Shown here piece after piece: positions 45,880 to 58,075 of a stretch of 64,000 nt of DNA. Positions within the stretch are counted from its first letter, which is position 1; every line of letters begins with the position of its first letter. The notes under the pieces are model-generated. The model had not been told where the DNA came from. It did no database searches and saw only the letters and a program-made list of their open reading frames with translations. The stretch comes from Nematostella vectensis (Eukaryota; Cnidaria; Anthozoa; Actiniaria; Edwardsiidae). The DNA lies in NCBI RefSeq assembly GCF_932526225.1, contig NC_064042.1, positions 5,315,001-5,379,000 on the forward strand. The letters run 5' to 3'. Position numbers and translations under genes: made by a program.

Positions 45880-47290
45880 AGCTTTGAGCCTCGCGAGTAT
45901 TGTGCGGACATGTGACATGGATATTCGACATGGACATACGACACGGATATACGACACAAACACGATAAGCTTTGAGCTTCGCGACTATGGCACGGACATG
46001 CGACATAGACATACGACACGGATATGCGACACAAACACGATGAGCTTTGAGCTTCGAGACTATGGCACGGACATGCGACATGGACATACGACACGGACAT
46101 GCGACACAAACACGATGAGCTTTGAGCTTCGAGAGTATGACACGGACATGCGACATAAACATTCGTAATGGACATACGACACGGACATGCGACACAAACA
46201 TGACATAAACATTCGACATGGACATACGACACGGATATGCGACACGGACACGATGAGCTTTGAGCTTCACGAGTATGACACAGAAATGCAACATGGACAT
46301 ACGACACAGATGTGCGAAACGAACACGATGAGTTTTGAGCTTCGAGGCTATGGCAGACATGCGACATGGACATTCGACACACGACACAGATATGCGAAAC
46401 GAACACGATGAGCTTGAGCATCGCGAGTATGACACAGACATGCGACATGGACATTCGACACCGACATACGACATAGATATGCGACACGGACACGGTGAGC
46501 TTTAAGCCTCGCGAGTATTGTGCGGACATGTGACATGGATATTCGACATGGACATACGACACGGATATACGACACAAACACGATAAGCTTTGAGCTTCGC
46601 GACTATGGCACGGACATGCGACATAGACATACGACACGGATATGCGACACAAACACGATGAGCTTTGAGCTTCGAGACTATGGCACGGACATGCGACATG
46701 GACATACGACACGGACATGCGACACAAACACGATGAGCTTTGAGCTTCGAGAGTATGACACGGACATGCGACATAAACATTCGTAATGGACATACGACAC
46801 GGACATGCGACACAAACATGACATAAACATTCGACATGGACATACGACACGGATATGCGACACGGACACGATGAGCTTTGAGCTTCACGAGTATGACACA
46901 GAAATGCAACATGGACATACGACACAGATGTGCGAAACGAACACGATGAGTTTTGAGCTTCGAGGCTATGGCAGACATGCGACATGGACATTCGACACAC
47001 GACACAGATATGCGAAACGAACACGATGAGCTTGAGCATCGCGAGTATGACACAGACATGCGACATGGACATTCGACACCGACATACGACATAGATATGC
47101 GACACGGACACGGTGAGCTTTAAGCTTCACGAGTATGACACAGAAATGCAACATGGACATACGACATAGATGTGCGAAACGGACACGATGAGCTTTGAGC
47201 TTCGGGAGTATGACATACTTGCAACATGGACGTTTGACATGGACACACGACAAGAATACGATGACTTTTGGGCCTACGACGGAACATACG
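45880..47290. repeat. Satellite with a 618-bp higher-order duplication
   Basis: Short units of GACATACGACACGGATATGC and AACACGATGAGCTTTGAGCT build a block of 618 bp that is repeated almost exactly (45890-46507 and 46508-47125), plus a diverged tail. Long open frames on both strands are repeat artefacts. Confidence 0.93.
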
Positions 47291-47484
47291 ACACAGATCT
47301 CGTTGAAGAGATTGTGTTTCGGCGGCTTTTGGGCATTACCAGCTAAGTTATTCGCAACGATGCGTAAATTTTGTTGTTTGTTATTATACATTATTTTTTA
47401 TTTTAATTTCTTTCGCCGTTAATTTGAAGGCCACTTGTACAGTTGTATTTCATCATATAACATTGTGTTAACCTCAATAAAAGA

Positions 47485-47562
<78 letters not shown>

Positions 47563-47586
47563 GTTGTTGTTGTTGTTGTTGTTGTT
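47485..47586. repeat. (ATT)n then (TTG)n microsatellite
   Basis: About 26 ATT units followed by about 8 TTG units. Confidence 0.97.
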
Positions 47587-48006
47587 AACAACTTTTTCAA
47601 TGAGCACGAGTGTGATTCAGTGTTTATTTTATTTTATTTTTTGCCGTTAAACCCTCCACACAGTCTCCATCCCTCCACCCCAGCTCTCCCTCTTCGGCCC
47701 TGTGCGGTCACCTTAGCTCTGACTTCATGAACAAGGAGTTTGGGCTCCCTGTGTTGTTATTGAGACTAACTGTGTGACTGAGAGGAACGGCTGCTAAGCC
47801 CTTGATCGCCCATTAGGCCTATTTATCTGTAATCTCCCTCTTCAAAATAAAGTTTTTTTGTTATTTGAGATGCGTAGCTAGCCGAAATGTTAGTTAAGAG
47901 TTGCGTTTCACTGTTTATTCTTCAAATTGTCTGATTACATGGCCTCACAACTGGCGCTAGACAGCATTTGTCCCGCGCTCTCAGGCCAGCCAATCAGAAG
48001 GCCGTA

Positions 48007-48315
48007 TTACTGCATGTCCAAACATGCCCGGCTCACGCAACGCTCAGAAGAACGTGAAGTATAATACTTGATGTATAAACTTATAAACATGTATAAACGT
48101 TCGATTTGGATGGAGCAAATACTATTCGGAACAGTACTATATGTAAGTAGGAAGTATGTTTTATTTTGTAACTGCCCTAATCGTTTGTTTTTTAGAAATG
48201 TCATGAAATCGCTCATATGATCATCGGATTCCGAACTAGACATGTCAAACTTCAAAACGTTCTCTAAACGTTGTGCCCCATACAAAATTTCATCTTCAGA
48301 TACTAAACTCGCCAT
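48007..48315 (-). CDS. Unassigned acidic frame, possible gene fragment
   Basis: The frame begins MASLVSEDEILYGAQRLENV and continues FDMSSSESDDHMSDFMTFLK. The first 45 residues or so have a protein-like, acidic composition. The rest degrades to AT-rich, unlikely peptide. I do not recognise a family and see no convincing splice partner. It could be the first exon of an unknown gene, a transposon remnant or chance. Confidence 0.2.
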   Translation of the reverse strand: MASLVSEDEILYGAQRLENVLKFDMSSSESDDHMSDFMTFLKNKRLGQLQNKTYFLLTYSTVPNSICSIQIERLYMFISLYIKYYTSRSSERCVSRACLDMQ

Positions 48316-50311
48316 CGAATCTAGCTAAATGTCCGTATATTGGTCTCTAAGTGACTTTGTCTTTGGTGTAGAATGTAGTAAATAATATGTTATGTTGACA
48401 CTTTTAAATTGAAAGCGAATGTTCGCAGACATTAAAATGCAATCGGCCCGCTAACATGCTCACAGAATCACAAAACCTTTGTCAATGGGTTTCGTAATTC
48501 AAGCGAAACTAAACCCTTGTAGCTTTACACCGTTGGCATTAGTTCTCAGGTCAGCTCATTGTTGATTATAATTGTCGCAAAAAGTCTCCTAAATAACTGG
48601 GTTAAAAATTCCTTGGAAATCGATGATTCAGCACATTCTTGTCAAACAACCACAACAATATCTACAATCTTAATAGTCGCGAGTGAGATCTAAAGTAATT
48701 CTTTACTTAGGTTTGTTGTTGTCGGTATTTATTTATCGATTGTGTTGTACTCAATTCACTTAAAAAAAATTTAACTTGTGGTGGTGTACAGTAATCGTGA
48801 AATGGCTTCCACGAGTCTTCGCTATTCGATAGACGTACTTACTATAATAAAGCCTCCCATTCTAATAAACCAAGAAACACAATGACTATAATAAAAAGTT
48901 TACTATCGCTTACTATAGTCAATTGATTTTCATGGCTTTTCCATTTTATTTCTGGTACAATATTATTTCTAGCTTGACTTATTCAGCCGCTAGAAAGGAC
49001 GAAAATTGTGTAATCTTGATTCCCTTTTGAAAAAAAGTCATCCACGCTTTCTTTTACAAATCATTTTCAATGAGAAAATTAAAAAGAGTAATATGACTAC
49101 AAGTTTTGACAAAATTATATAGTTTCTCGTTTTCTTAACAGTGACTCTTTCCCATCACCTAAATTCGCTGCTTCATTTAGAATCGAAAATGGTTTTCAAA
49201 TATATACTTTTATATATATTTTTTTGTATGACAATTCCACGATAGATTTCCCTTGCTCGTGTTCTTCAAACAATTTCAACGACGCAACGTTTAGTTGCCC
49301 AGGAGATTTTTATTGTGTGTTTATGTATTCTTGCATCGCGCGAATATTACGTCTTTATAAAACGCAGCATGAAAATAAATTTGTCTTGAATAAAGCTCAA
49401 ACTGTGAAGAATTGAAACCCATGCTGAGATCAATTCGCTATAAACTCCGGGTAATTTTTATTGTCATTGTTGATTTGTCACGACATTCTTACAGAATACA
49501 GATAACACTGTTTATAAACATTTGTAAAGGATGCAGAAATAGGCGATGTTTTAACAAAGTATTTTAGCCTTTTAGACCGCACTTAAAATAGGCCTAGATA
49601 CCTGCCTAGACCTAGAATCCCTGAACGGGATGAGCCGATTACGCGAAAAATTGTTTTTGTTTAAAAAAACATTTCCGTTTTTCGAATTTTCTATTTAGAA
49701 AATATTAGCTCCTGTTTAACAGAGTTTGGTGCCGATACTACCATTTTACACAATAAATAGACCCTTGTGAAAGTCTACGTGAATGAACTTTCCTCTAATT
49801 GATTCACAATAATCATAATCACGATAATGTTTTCATTGCTGAAAAGTGGATTTGTGCCAAAGAATCACCCTATCATCGTAAAAGCTCTAACATTAACTAA
49901 TTTTGGCTTTAGGGAGCTTATTGGCGAGGTAGGAGGGGGTGCGCTAAAGGAAACCTTGGAGATGTGTCATTTCTTGTATTATTTGACAAACCAGGTTCTG
50001 CATGCACTATCGAACTTAGAATGCAAGTGTCGTAAGCTGCAGTGATTCATGAGTAACGTATAAATGGCTGAATCGATCTCTGAGAGCCATGTAGATGTTC
50101 ACAGGCACATAAACAAGAATGTTAAAGCTTTCCAGACCTTAATATGTTTTTATTTACGCTAGATTGTTTATTTATTCGATACCCATGGTGCACTGCGGGT
50201 TACGACAGGTGGATTCTCCGAGTGCAACCTAATTTGAAATAGTTGTATAATTAGTCTAGTTATCTATTTATTTATTCTTTTTCACGTTTTATAATTATGT
50301 TCCATTTTTAG

Positions 50312-53300
50312 AGCGTTATCCTAGCAGTCGCGGGCTCTGGTTGCCCGGATGGGACATTCAACGAAGGGGACAAGTGTTGCAAACTCTGTCCGCCCGGGAC
50401 GTTCCTTGTGACGCCATGCGGACGGAACAACACAACGGACTCTGTGTGTGATGCCTGCCCTGTAAGCACAACCACAAACGTGGTAATATGAGGAGAATGG
50501 GGACGTCGCTCAATGAGAGTCAGGGGGATTCGGGTGACATACATGAGAAGACAAGTAGAATAGGGGCGTCACCCATCGGAAGGCGGGGAAATTTAGGTGT
50601 CCCATAACAAAAAAATATAATTCAAGTTAGCGGGCTTCTCTTGTAATCAAATGTCTAGGCCATCCTATCTTGGACATTGATGAATATACAAACTTGCAGG
50701 CGGCGGATCACTGGGAATGGTCCCAAGAATTTGAGTGAGTGTCACGTCAAAGATGGCCGGCGGCTCTCGCAGATTCTAGGTCGACCGCACTGCAAACAGG
50801 GCAGCATACCTTCACAACTCTGGAATAACTCCATTTTGCTTTCTCTTAGATAAACACGTTCATGTCCCACGCAAATAGAGACACAAAGTGCGAGGCCTGC
50901 ACCCCATGCCCCAACTCAATGTTCATAGCCACGCCCTGCTCCCCCACTGCTGACACTATATGCAGCTGTGCAGAGGGAAAGTACTACGACACAGGACTTC
51001 TCTTCTGTAAGGAGTGCACCGTGTGCCGGGTGGGGCATGGGGCGACAAGGCCATGTAGCACGAAATCCGACACAGAGTGCCACCCTTGTGAGGCAGTGAG
51101 TATATCTTTGTTTCTTTGTGTGTTATTCAAACCCCGTGCAATTAGCGCCAGCACGTCAAGTATTGCTAGTGCAAACTATAGGTAGAACCGTATCCAGGAT
51201 TTCTCTTGGGGGAGTGTGAAATCCGAAAAAGCGTACCTTTGGGGGGGGATTTTCTGATAAAACAAATCTGACCACCCCCGGAAAAACAAAAAGTTTATCT
51301 TTTAATTTCATTGCAGTAGTATCTCCACAGGACGTTAATTATCGGATTTGGCTACAAAATGTTTTGACTTTTAGATTTATGACATATCAAGGTGATCTAG
51401 TTTTATACCCCCCCCCCCCCCCCCCCACCACCACCACCACTACCACCTGGGTACGGGCCTGATGGGCTCGCTCAATTGATCACCGTGTTGAGGAACCACC
51501 TTAATTTTCACCATAATTTTCAAACAGCTTCTGCTACATGTTTTTTTTTCTATATTGAGTTTGTCCCTCAAAGAGTCACTTGATTTCTAAAATTGAATAA
51601 ACATTTGTTTATTCAATACTTCTGGATCCTCTAATGTGTACATACTATACTGTCAATATTAGCTCTTTGTAGTTCGGCTGCATATAAAATTTTGGAATTA
51701 AAAAAATGAGCCATTCCATTTCGCATGTTTTCTACAGGGCACGTTTTCGGACAAGGAGAGTTTGTCCGAGCCTTGTCGGCCATGTCGAGTGTGTTCGACG
51801 GGTTATGTGATCGCGACGCCGTGCTCCTCGGTGAACAATACAAAGTGCACCAAGTCGAGGAACACAAGCAAACCTTCGTCTACCACGAGCAGTAAGTCAA
51901 CCTTCGAATCAGGGTATAACAACAGCAAACCTTCGTCTACCACGAGCAGTAAGTCAACCTTCGAGTCAGGGTATAACACAAGCAAACCTCCGTCTACTAT
52001 GGGCAGTAAGTCAACTTTCGAAACCTCCGCACAAGCAAACCTCCGTCTACAACGAGCAGTAAGTCAACTTTCTAGTCAGGGTGTAACACAAGCAAACCTC
52101 CGTCTACTATGGGCAGTAAGTCAACTCTCTTATCAGGGTGTAACACAAGCAAACCTCCGTCTACCGCGAGCAGTAAGTCAACATTCGAATCAGGCTGGTG
52201 AGTTGCTGGTTAGAATAGGGAGTTTAGCAAGGGCGATGACAAAGATCACGGCAACGGCTCAGAACATTTGAAAATTAGAATGCACACATTTCATGCACAT
52301 ATTTGAGCCGTTTTCCTCTAAGCGGGGTAGGTAATTGTCGGGAGTCGAGTGTCGGTGGTATGACGTCGAGGGTAGAGGGAGTATTTATTTCCAAAAGGAT
52401 GAATATCTTAAAATTCATCACACAAATGCAACCCGTGAGAGGAATGATGCGTGAATGTTTATGAGTGCCTCGGGGTGTTTAAAATGAGCATTCAATTTTC
52501 TTGCGGCCCAGAATATTGGGATACGGGTATTATATATACTCGGTATTCCTGAGTGTGGATATAAATTATTGTTATATGAAAAACTAATGGCAGTTCTTTG
52601 TTGACTGTGCTTTCTCAGTACTCCCGCCCAATGAATCTTGCAACAAATTGAACTTATAACATTGCTTAAAAATCTTAAACATTGGCTATAAAAAACTTTG
52701 ATAAAGTTGGCAAAAGGCGATTACGCACAACGGTGAATTGCACTAAGAAATAACGTGACATTTTCAGTGGCATATTTTCATCAAAATTGATACACTTATG
52801 TTTACGGCCGCAACGCCAGATAGCGACGATTTCTTTCTTTCGATGAAAATGAATAAGTTTCTTTTTGTTGTTATTTTATGTTGCCGCGAAATGCCGGAGC
52901 GAACGTGATTTCTCAGTGCAAGTCGCCTGTTACTTTGTAGTCAGTGGAGAGATGTCAAGAGATTTGATTGAGAAGATGAGTCTGTCCATTTTTACAGAAC
53001 CTTCCCCCGGGACAAACCATACAATCCTGCGCCCCTCGAGTCCAGAGTGGATCATCCCCACGATTGCGGTGCTAGGTACCCTCCTGGTGCTGCTAGCGAT
53101 AGTGGGCCTGTACCACTTCCGCACGTGCATCAAAGCGTGCCTAGAGGAGCCTCCGGATGTAGAGGAAAACACTGAGGTGACGGATCAAGGTACGTAGATG
53201 AGGGAATCGGAGCAGTGTGTTGAAAAACTGGATGAGATCGGTGGCGTTACTTGCATGTGGAAATATATCAGACGTAGTAAGTAATTTATTATACATGCTA

Positions 53301-56300
53301 CGCGCGCTCTCATTGGTTGATTAGCGACCCTTACAGGAATTTATGCGGCCTCGAATTTTCACGTCATTTTATAGCCCGTGAGTTTATTGGGCAATAAACA
53401 AAACTCTCAGGCCCGGTGTCAGAATTTTGAGGAGGGCTGGGAGTGGGAGTGGTTTCATATGGCCATTAGGCCGTTTATCGTGTTACACTGTTCTAAAATT
53501 TATTTCATCTTCCAGTTGAGTCGGGAGGTCCTCCCGAAAATAGCAACAATGACGGCAAACTATGTTGTTTTTACTGCTAAACCGCTTTTTGTAATCCAGC
53601 ATTCGATATAACAGAATTTCCATTTCAGTGCTTGTCGATAAAAACGCTTCAAGTATATTGAATGACGGAAGCCAGAAGGCAATTTAGCAGTTGGAAATCG
53701 TCACCGAGATTCGCAATATTGAAAACTGCCAGCGGCGTAGCCGGGATTTTTAACAGAAGGGGGCCCAAAAGGCCCATTCAAGGCATTTTGTCCTGTATTC
53801 TAGACAATGTCTCATACATTTATTGTATTTTTGGCTGCTAGAAAGGGGGGGGGGGTGTTGGGCCCCCCTGGGCCACCCCCCTGGCTACGCAACTGACTGC
53901 ACCCATTGCCCCTAGTCCTCTTCCTCCCTGCTTCTGCCCTCCCATGAATATTATTTAAGTGTAATGCCTGCCTAGAAATGATTTCAAAGCCACGATTTCT
54001 TTATTCTTTTTGTTTTTTCAGAACTATCTATGCCCCTTAATCCCATGGTAGAAGAGCAAGCACGGGGTTTGCGTGGACGACACAAGAGCGTTCCACGTCG
54101 CTCTAACCATAACAGAGACTCGAGCGACTCAAGCACAGGCTCGCAAGAGGGCACCCGGGGAAAAGGTATTACCGCCATTTTCGAAATTCTACCACAGGTA
54201 GTCCAATATTCTGTATTTGTGCCTATAAATATTTTACGAAAACAAAACATAACTTGCTGAAAACAAAAATGTAGTGTATTTGTGCCTATTAATATTAAAA
54301 CTAAGAAAGGAAAACAAAAACAAAAATGTAGTTTATTATTGTGTTTGTTTACGTTTTGTGTGTTTTCTGGTCATATTAAAGCGTCGTTAGTGTTTTTGAA
54401 GAATCCCGATTCAAACAATAGGGCCCCGAATGGTCTTTGGCGAGCACTTGCGAGCTTGCAAGCACCCGGTTTTTTTATGCGTGAGCGAGCATTTTTTAGT
54501 TGTTGAATAAATCGAGCAACAGCGAGCACATCGAAAAATACAATGCGAGCAATGTTCAGAACGGATTCTTCAAAAACACCAAAGACGCTTTAAAATGGCC
54601 AGAGAACATGCAAACGTTAACATAAACACAATACTAAACTACATTTTTTTTCTTTTCTGCAAGATATTTTTATCTTTCATAAAAATGTTTTTCGTCATAA
54701 GATCAATAGGCAAAAATACAGAGCTTGGTCTACCTGTGATTCTACAAACTCTGCTAAAACGCCTCCTGGCTTCTGTTATTCAAACTAACAGAATTACATT
54801 TGATACTTTTTTGACAATTTTTAGTTGACAACTATATTTGTTGGCATCTACGCTAGCAATTTTTCATGCGTGACTATTTTTAGTTGACTAGAAAAAGCTA
54901 GCTTTTGAGCAACTATAGTTGCCACATAAGAATTGCCCACTTTACTTCATCTACACTAGCAAATAAAAATTGTCAACTAAAAATTGATAGATGGGACTTG
55001 AACAGAGGTGGCGCGTTTGGAAACCATATCCATGCTGTTTTGAATGGCAGAAGCTTGAAAGCGATTTTATTGTTTTTGGTTATCTTTGGGGAAATCGCAC
55101 ATACCTAGTACTTGACTAGGAAACCCTACGATTAAATAAGGTACTAGGCACTTTTTTATATGTCAATATTTATTTCCGCAATATTTATTTTCTGTTGTTG
55201 TTTGGAACCAACAGAAGATTTGAAGATCTTACTGATATGAAAATTGTTATCTGCAGATGTCACAAAGCCAAGAACGAAAAAAAAGAATCATGAATAATCA
55301 TACCGATGTACTATTAGTGAATAATTCTCTAAGTCAGGGTAAATCAAATTGATATCGTAATCTCAATCCGTTATTCCATTGGCTACGTTCCATCCCAAAT
55401 CTTTTCGTAACGAATACTCTCTGTTGATTGGTCGATTCGGTAACACAACACCTCCAAACATCACAGTACCTCTGTCACAGTACAAAGTGTTGTAGTACTA
55501 GCTCGAGCATAAACGAGAATGAAGATTATATGTGCCGGGGCGACAAAGACGGGCACTAAGTCCATGGCAAAGGCATTACGAATGCTAGGTTATACGGTAT
55601 ACGACATAGCCGAACAACTTGGAGAGTTCGCCGATGAATGGACGGATCTTATAATCGAGGGAAAATTACCCGACTTCAAATCAATGTTTCACGATATAGA
55701 CGCTATTACGGATTATCCTGGCAGCTTTTTCTTTGAGGAGATTCTAGCAGCTTTCCCGCAAGCTAAAGTAGTGCTTACTGTGCGAGATGAGGACGCCTGG
55801 GCAAGGAGTTTATCGTTAGAGATAGCGGAGACGGCTAAAATGTGGTCGAAGAATTCTGTGCTTGCTTTTTTGTCGCCAACGTTTGCCAAACTTAAACGAA
55901 TAAGCTTGATAATGGAAACTGCCATGTGTGGAAACTTCACACCGAAATCTACTTTTATTCATCGGAAATTCATTCACATGCATAACAATCGCGTCAGAAT
56001 AAACGTCCCTAAAGACCAGTTACTCGTGTTCAGTGTAACGCAAGGTTGGCAGCCGTTGTGTGACTTTCTAGGTCACGCAATACCAACACCTGACTTCCCT
56101 CATGAAAACAAAAAATGCGAATTCACGAAAAGTGTGTCAATTTCGTTTGGCGGCACTAAATGGGAGAGACAAATTATTAGGGAAGCTATAACCAGGATTT
56201 CCATTGCAATAGCAATCTTGGCTTTTATTGTTTACAATAGCATTTGCTGAAAAACCAAGGTACTGTACATGTTTTCTTAACATATTCTGAAGTGTTGGTT

Positions 56301-56627
56301 TTATATTTAACCTTGTTTTGTATGATGCTTATTTTATGTATCTCTGTTATTCTAGTCATACTTGTAAGGGATCTGCCCGCAGATGTTATACAATCCCTTG
56401 CACTGATGCTTAACCCGTCAAGCAGCAATGACTGGACGCGGCTCGCAAGTGAACTGGGCTACACAGCACTACAAATAGCTAACTGGAAGCTAGTCCCACT
56501 TCAAAGCACACAACAAGTCCTGCATGATTGGGGAACTCGTGATACCAGTACAGTGGAAAAGCTATATAGAACTCTTATATCCATCAAACGGGATGACGCT
56601 GCCGCGAAGCTGAAAACCTTCAGATAA
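50312..56627 (+). CDS. TNF-receptor superfamily member with four CRDs and a death domain (p75NTR-like), 5' end missing
   Basis: Exons: 50312-50461, 50850-51095, 51738-51891, 52998-53189, 54022-54165, 56356-56627, all in phase; 385 codons plus stop. The first exon found opens with SVILAVAGSG, probably the end of a signal peptide, so one upstream exon is missing from this model. Four cysteine-rich repeats follow (starting CPDGTF, INTFMS, CAEGKY and GTFSDK, each ending in a C-x-C or T-K-C type step). Next come a Ser/Thr stalk, a TM helix (IIPTIAVLGTLLVLLAIVGL, about residues 203-222), and a cytoplasmic tail with a C-terminal death domain (LPADVIQSLA, DWTRLASELGY, VLHDWGTRD, VEKLYRTLISI). The CRD count, TM and C-terminal death domain resemble NGFR/p75NTR. 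Expected role: ligand-triggered death or NF-kB/JNK signalling at the plasma membrane. Its last intron contains a sulfotransferase-like gene. Confidence 0.88.
51184..51461. mobile_element. hAT-type MITE, same family as 43789-44140
   Basis: A decayed left end (ACCGTATCCAGGATTTCTCT), shared interior (TGAAATCCGAAAAAGCG, TTTTCTGATAAAAC, CTGACCACCCCCG) and right end ACCTGGGTACGGGCCT. In a TNFR intron. Confidence 0.8.
51862..52200. repeat. 57-bp tandem repeat of a TNFR exon end plus 5' splice site
   Basis: Six copies of the motif GAGCAGTAAGTCAAC or GGGCAGTAAGTCAAC, with donors at 51892, 51949, 52006, 52059, 52116 and 52173. Spacing is 57 bp except one of 53. The first is the real donor of the CRD4/stalk exon. 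Up to the third, reading through keeps frame and adds Ser/Thr-rich stalk (SKPSSTTSSKSTFESGYN). Confidence 0.95.
53730..53895. mobile_element. hAT-type MITE, family CAGnGGCGTAGCC
   Basis: Ends CAGCGGCGTAGCCGGGAT and CCTGGCTACGCAACTG, flanked by ACTGC on both sides (5-bp target duplication). Interior AAGGCATTTTGTCCTGTATT is shared with 63497-63657. Confidence 0.88.
54191..54740. mobile_element. Long-TIR palindromic element in a TNFR intron
   Basis: Ends ACCACAGGTAG and CTACCTGTGAT. Arms of about 200 bp pair through CTGTATTTGTGCCTAT, AAAATGTAGTTTA and AAAGCGTC..GTGTTTTTGAAGAATCC. No coding capacity. Confidence 0.8.
54811..54988. mobile_element. Small MITE with inverted GACAATTTTTAGTTGACA ends
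   Basis: GACAATTTTTAGTTGACAAC at the left is matched in reverse by TTGTCAACTAAAAATTGAT at the right; CATCTACGCTAGCAA and CATCTACACTAGCAA also occur. Confidence 0.7.
55519..56250 (+). CDS. Sulfotransferase-like protein (Sulfotransfer_4 type), single exon, 243 aa
   Basis: An uninterrupted frame in the last intron of the TNF receptor gene, on the same strand. The N-terminus MKIICAGATKTGTKSMAKAL is the 5'-phosphosulfate-binding loop pattern (GxxRTGTxS class, here TKTGTKS), followed by LGYTVYD. FPQAKVVLTVRDEDAWARSL fits the second PAPS-contact motif (LTVRDxxxWxxS). KDQLLVFSVTQGWQPLCDFL matches the later family block. A hydrophobic segment at about 223-241 (IAIAILAFIVYNSIC) suggests a C-terminal membrane anchor. 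The family is predicted to transfer sulfate from PAPS; the acceptor is unknown for most members. The start is the first ATG of the frame. The lack of introns suggests a retrocopy or an intron-poor family. It must be expressed from its own promoter or as part of an alternative TNFR transcript. Confidence 0.85.
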   Translation: MKIICAGATKTGTKSMAKALRMLGYTVYDIAEQLGEFADEWTDLIIEGKLPDFKSMFHDIDAITDYPGSFFFEEILAAFPQAKVVLTVRDEDAWARSLSLEIAETAKMWSKNSVLAFLSPTFAKLKRISLIMETAMCGNFTPKSTFIHRKFIHMHNNRVRINVPKDQLLVFSVTQGWQPLCDFLGHAIPTPDFPHENKKCEFTKSVSISFGGTKWERQIIREAITRISIAIAILAFIVYNSIC

Positions 56628-58014
56628 AAACGTTATTGTTGTTTGAAAAAAAGTTGGCGGTTGATGAATGGGCTGTTCCACGCCCTTAATATCCTGTCCA
56701 CATGTGACTTGCACCAAGAAATCACAAAATAACATGGTTCCTTAGTACAATCCTCTTTGGTACATAGATGGAGATGTGTCGCAGCTGGCTCTATCTTAAG
56801 AAAGAACATTTAACAATGAAAACATGGAGTTTTTCAAGCACAGAAATGTCTACGCTTAACTCAGCTGTGCCTAAGCTTGTACCAAGATGTTTTGCATGGA
56901 TTCCCAAGTGGTTAACTTGTAGAGGATGATAGTAGGAATTTAAAAAGGTGAATGAAGAAACTATGTTGACATAAACATGTCATGAACATTAAAGAAGGCA
57001 AATCATGCCACCATGTTATGCTCCTGCTCAATGCTGCGTCACACAAGGCATATTTACATCGGTTAATTAAGCAAGTCACTGAGATATTTTCAATCAAATA
57101 TCATCAATAACGAATTAGACCTCATTCATATATTGTTATTTTGAAGTTTCTTGTGAATTGAGCGTTGCATTTTCAATTATAACTAATAACAAAGGAGTGG
57201 TTGATAGACATTCTTTAAGAATGTAATAAAATCTACAAACTTTTTAAAACATTTAAAAAAAATTAAAATTATTTTTATAAAAGTCAGTAACTTTAGTCTT
57301 CAGTTAAATTCTTACAAATTCCTCTTTGCCCCTAAACTTATTAGGGTTTGTGTATGTGTGTTTGTAGGGGGTAGGATGGGTCGAGCATAACCTTGCTTAA
57401 ATGCCAGCAGAGGCTCAACAATTAAGCTTTTCTCATATTTGCAGTTGAAAGCTAGTCATGCAGACATGTTGCACTCCTACATAACATTGAGTCACTCTAA
57501 GGCCATAGCAAGGGGTAGGTCATGTGCCCTTTCCCAGATATTTTAAAGAATAATGTTTGTATTGCAAATGAACTGGGCTGAGCAAGCCCTGACCTCCCCC
57601 CCCCCCCTTTTTCAGATGTTTGGCTTAAAAATAACAAAAAAATATAAAGAAATCCACCTAAAAACAACGGCCCCTCCCTTCTTGTAAGCCTTGTTAAAAT
57701 CAACTTTGTCAACGATCAACCCCGTCTGTTTTTATTGGAGTCTCCCCTGGGTTTCTGCATTGCACCTCTTCTTCTTGCTGTCATAGTTTCAGTCATTTTA
57801 TAACAGTCAGACAGTCACTATTTTTTATCTTAATCTCTTGTCAATCACAGCAACATAACTATGGTACACATTTCCAATAGTAACTATGGTAACTATTGTC
57901 AATCACTCCAGCATTACTATGGTAACTATCAATGCAACAAGGTAGAGAAGATGACATTATGGTAATTATTGTCAATAACAAGGACAAAGACGTTACTATG
58001 GTAACTATTGTCAA
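56628..58014. other. Intergenic between convergent TNFR and Ig/FN3 genes
   Basis: 1.4 kb holding the 3' ends of both genes, a GTGTGTGTTTGTAG-type stretch and a poly-C run near 57597-57607. Apart from the tandem repeat I see no gene or element. Confidence 0.5.
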
Positions 58015-58075
58015 TCATTGCGGCATTACTATGGCAACTATCAACGCGAGAACCATGGGTAGGTACGAAGATGCT
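57845..58075. repeat. Degenerate repeat overlapping the last Ig/FN3 exon
   Basis: Loose units of ATTACTATGGTAACTAT and TGTCAATCAC. The last copy (58025-58060) overlaps the coding bases for the hydrophobic C-terminus of the Ig/FN3 protein. Confidence 0.75.

Larger units (their letters stand above)
44357..50311. other. Gene-poor region between TXNDC16 and TNFR
   Basis: The first half is satellites and foldback elements, listed separately. From 47600 to 50311 I see AT-rich single-copy-looking sequence with no supported gene apart from the weak frame at 48007-48315. The missing first exon of the TNF receptor should lie here or in its start region. Confidence 0.5.

Noticed and set aside
45570-47111. 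513-codon minus-strand frame rich in Cys/Val/Met
   Set aside because: It is the translation of satellite units and extends through an unrelated repeat; no protein signal.
49224-50045. Short plus-strand frames upstream of the TNFR, as a signal-peptide exon
   Set aside because: None combines an ATG, a hydrophobic core and a donor in the right phase to join the exon at 50312.
23129-51426. Poly-C/poly-G runs (14511, 23129, 23552, 25399, 28497, 51410)
   Set aside because: Homopolymers with no associated structure. They may be partly assembly noise and are not reported as regulatory elements.
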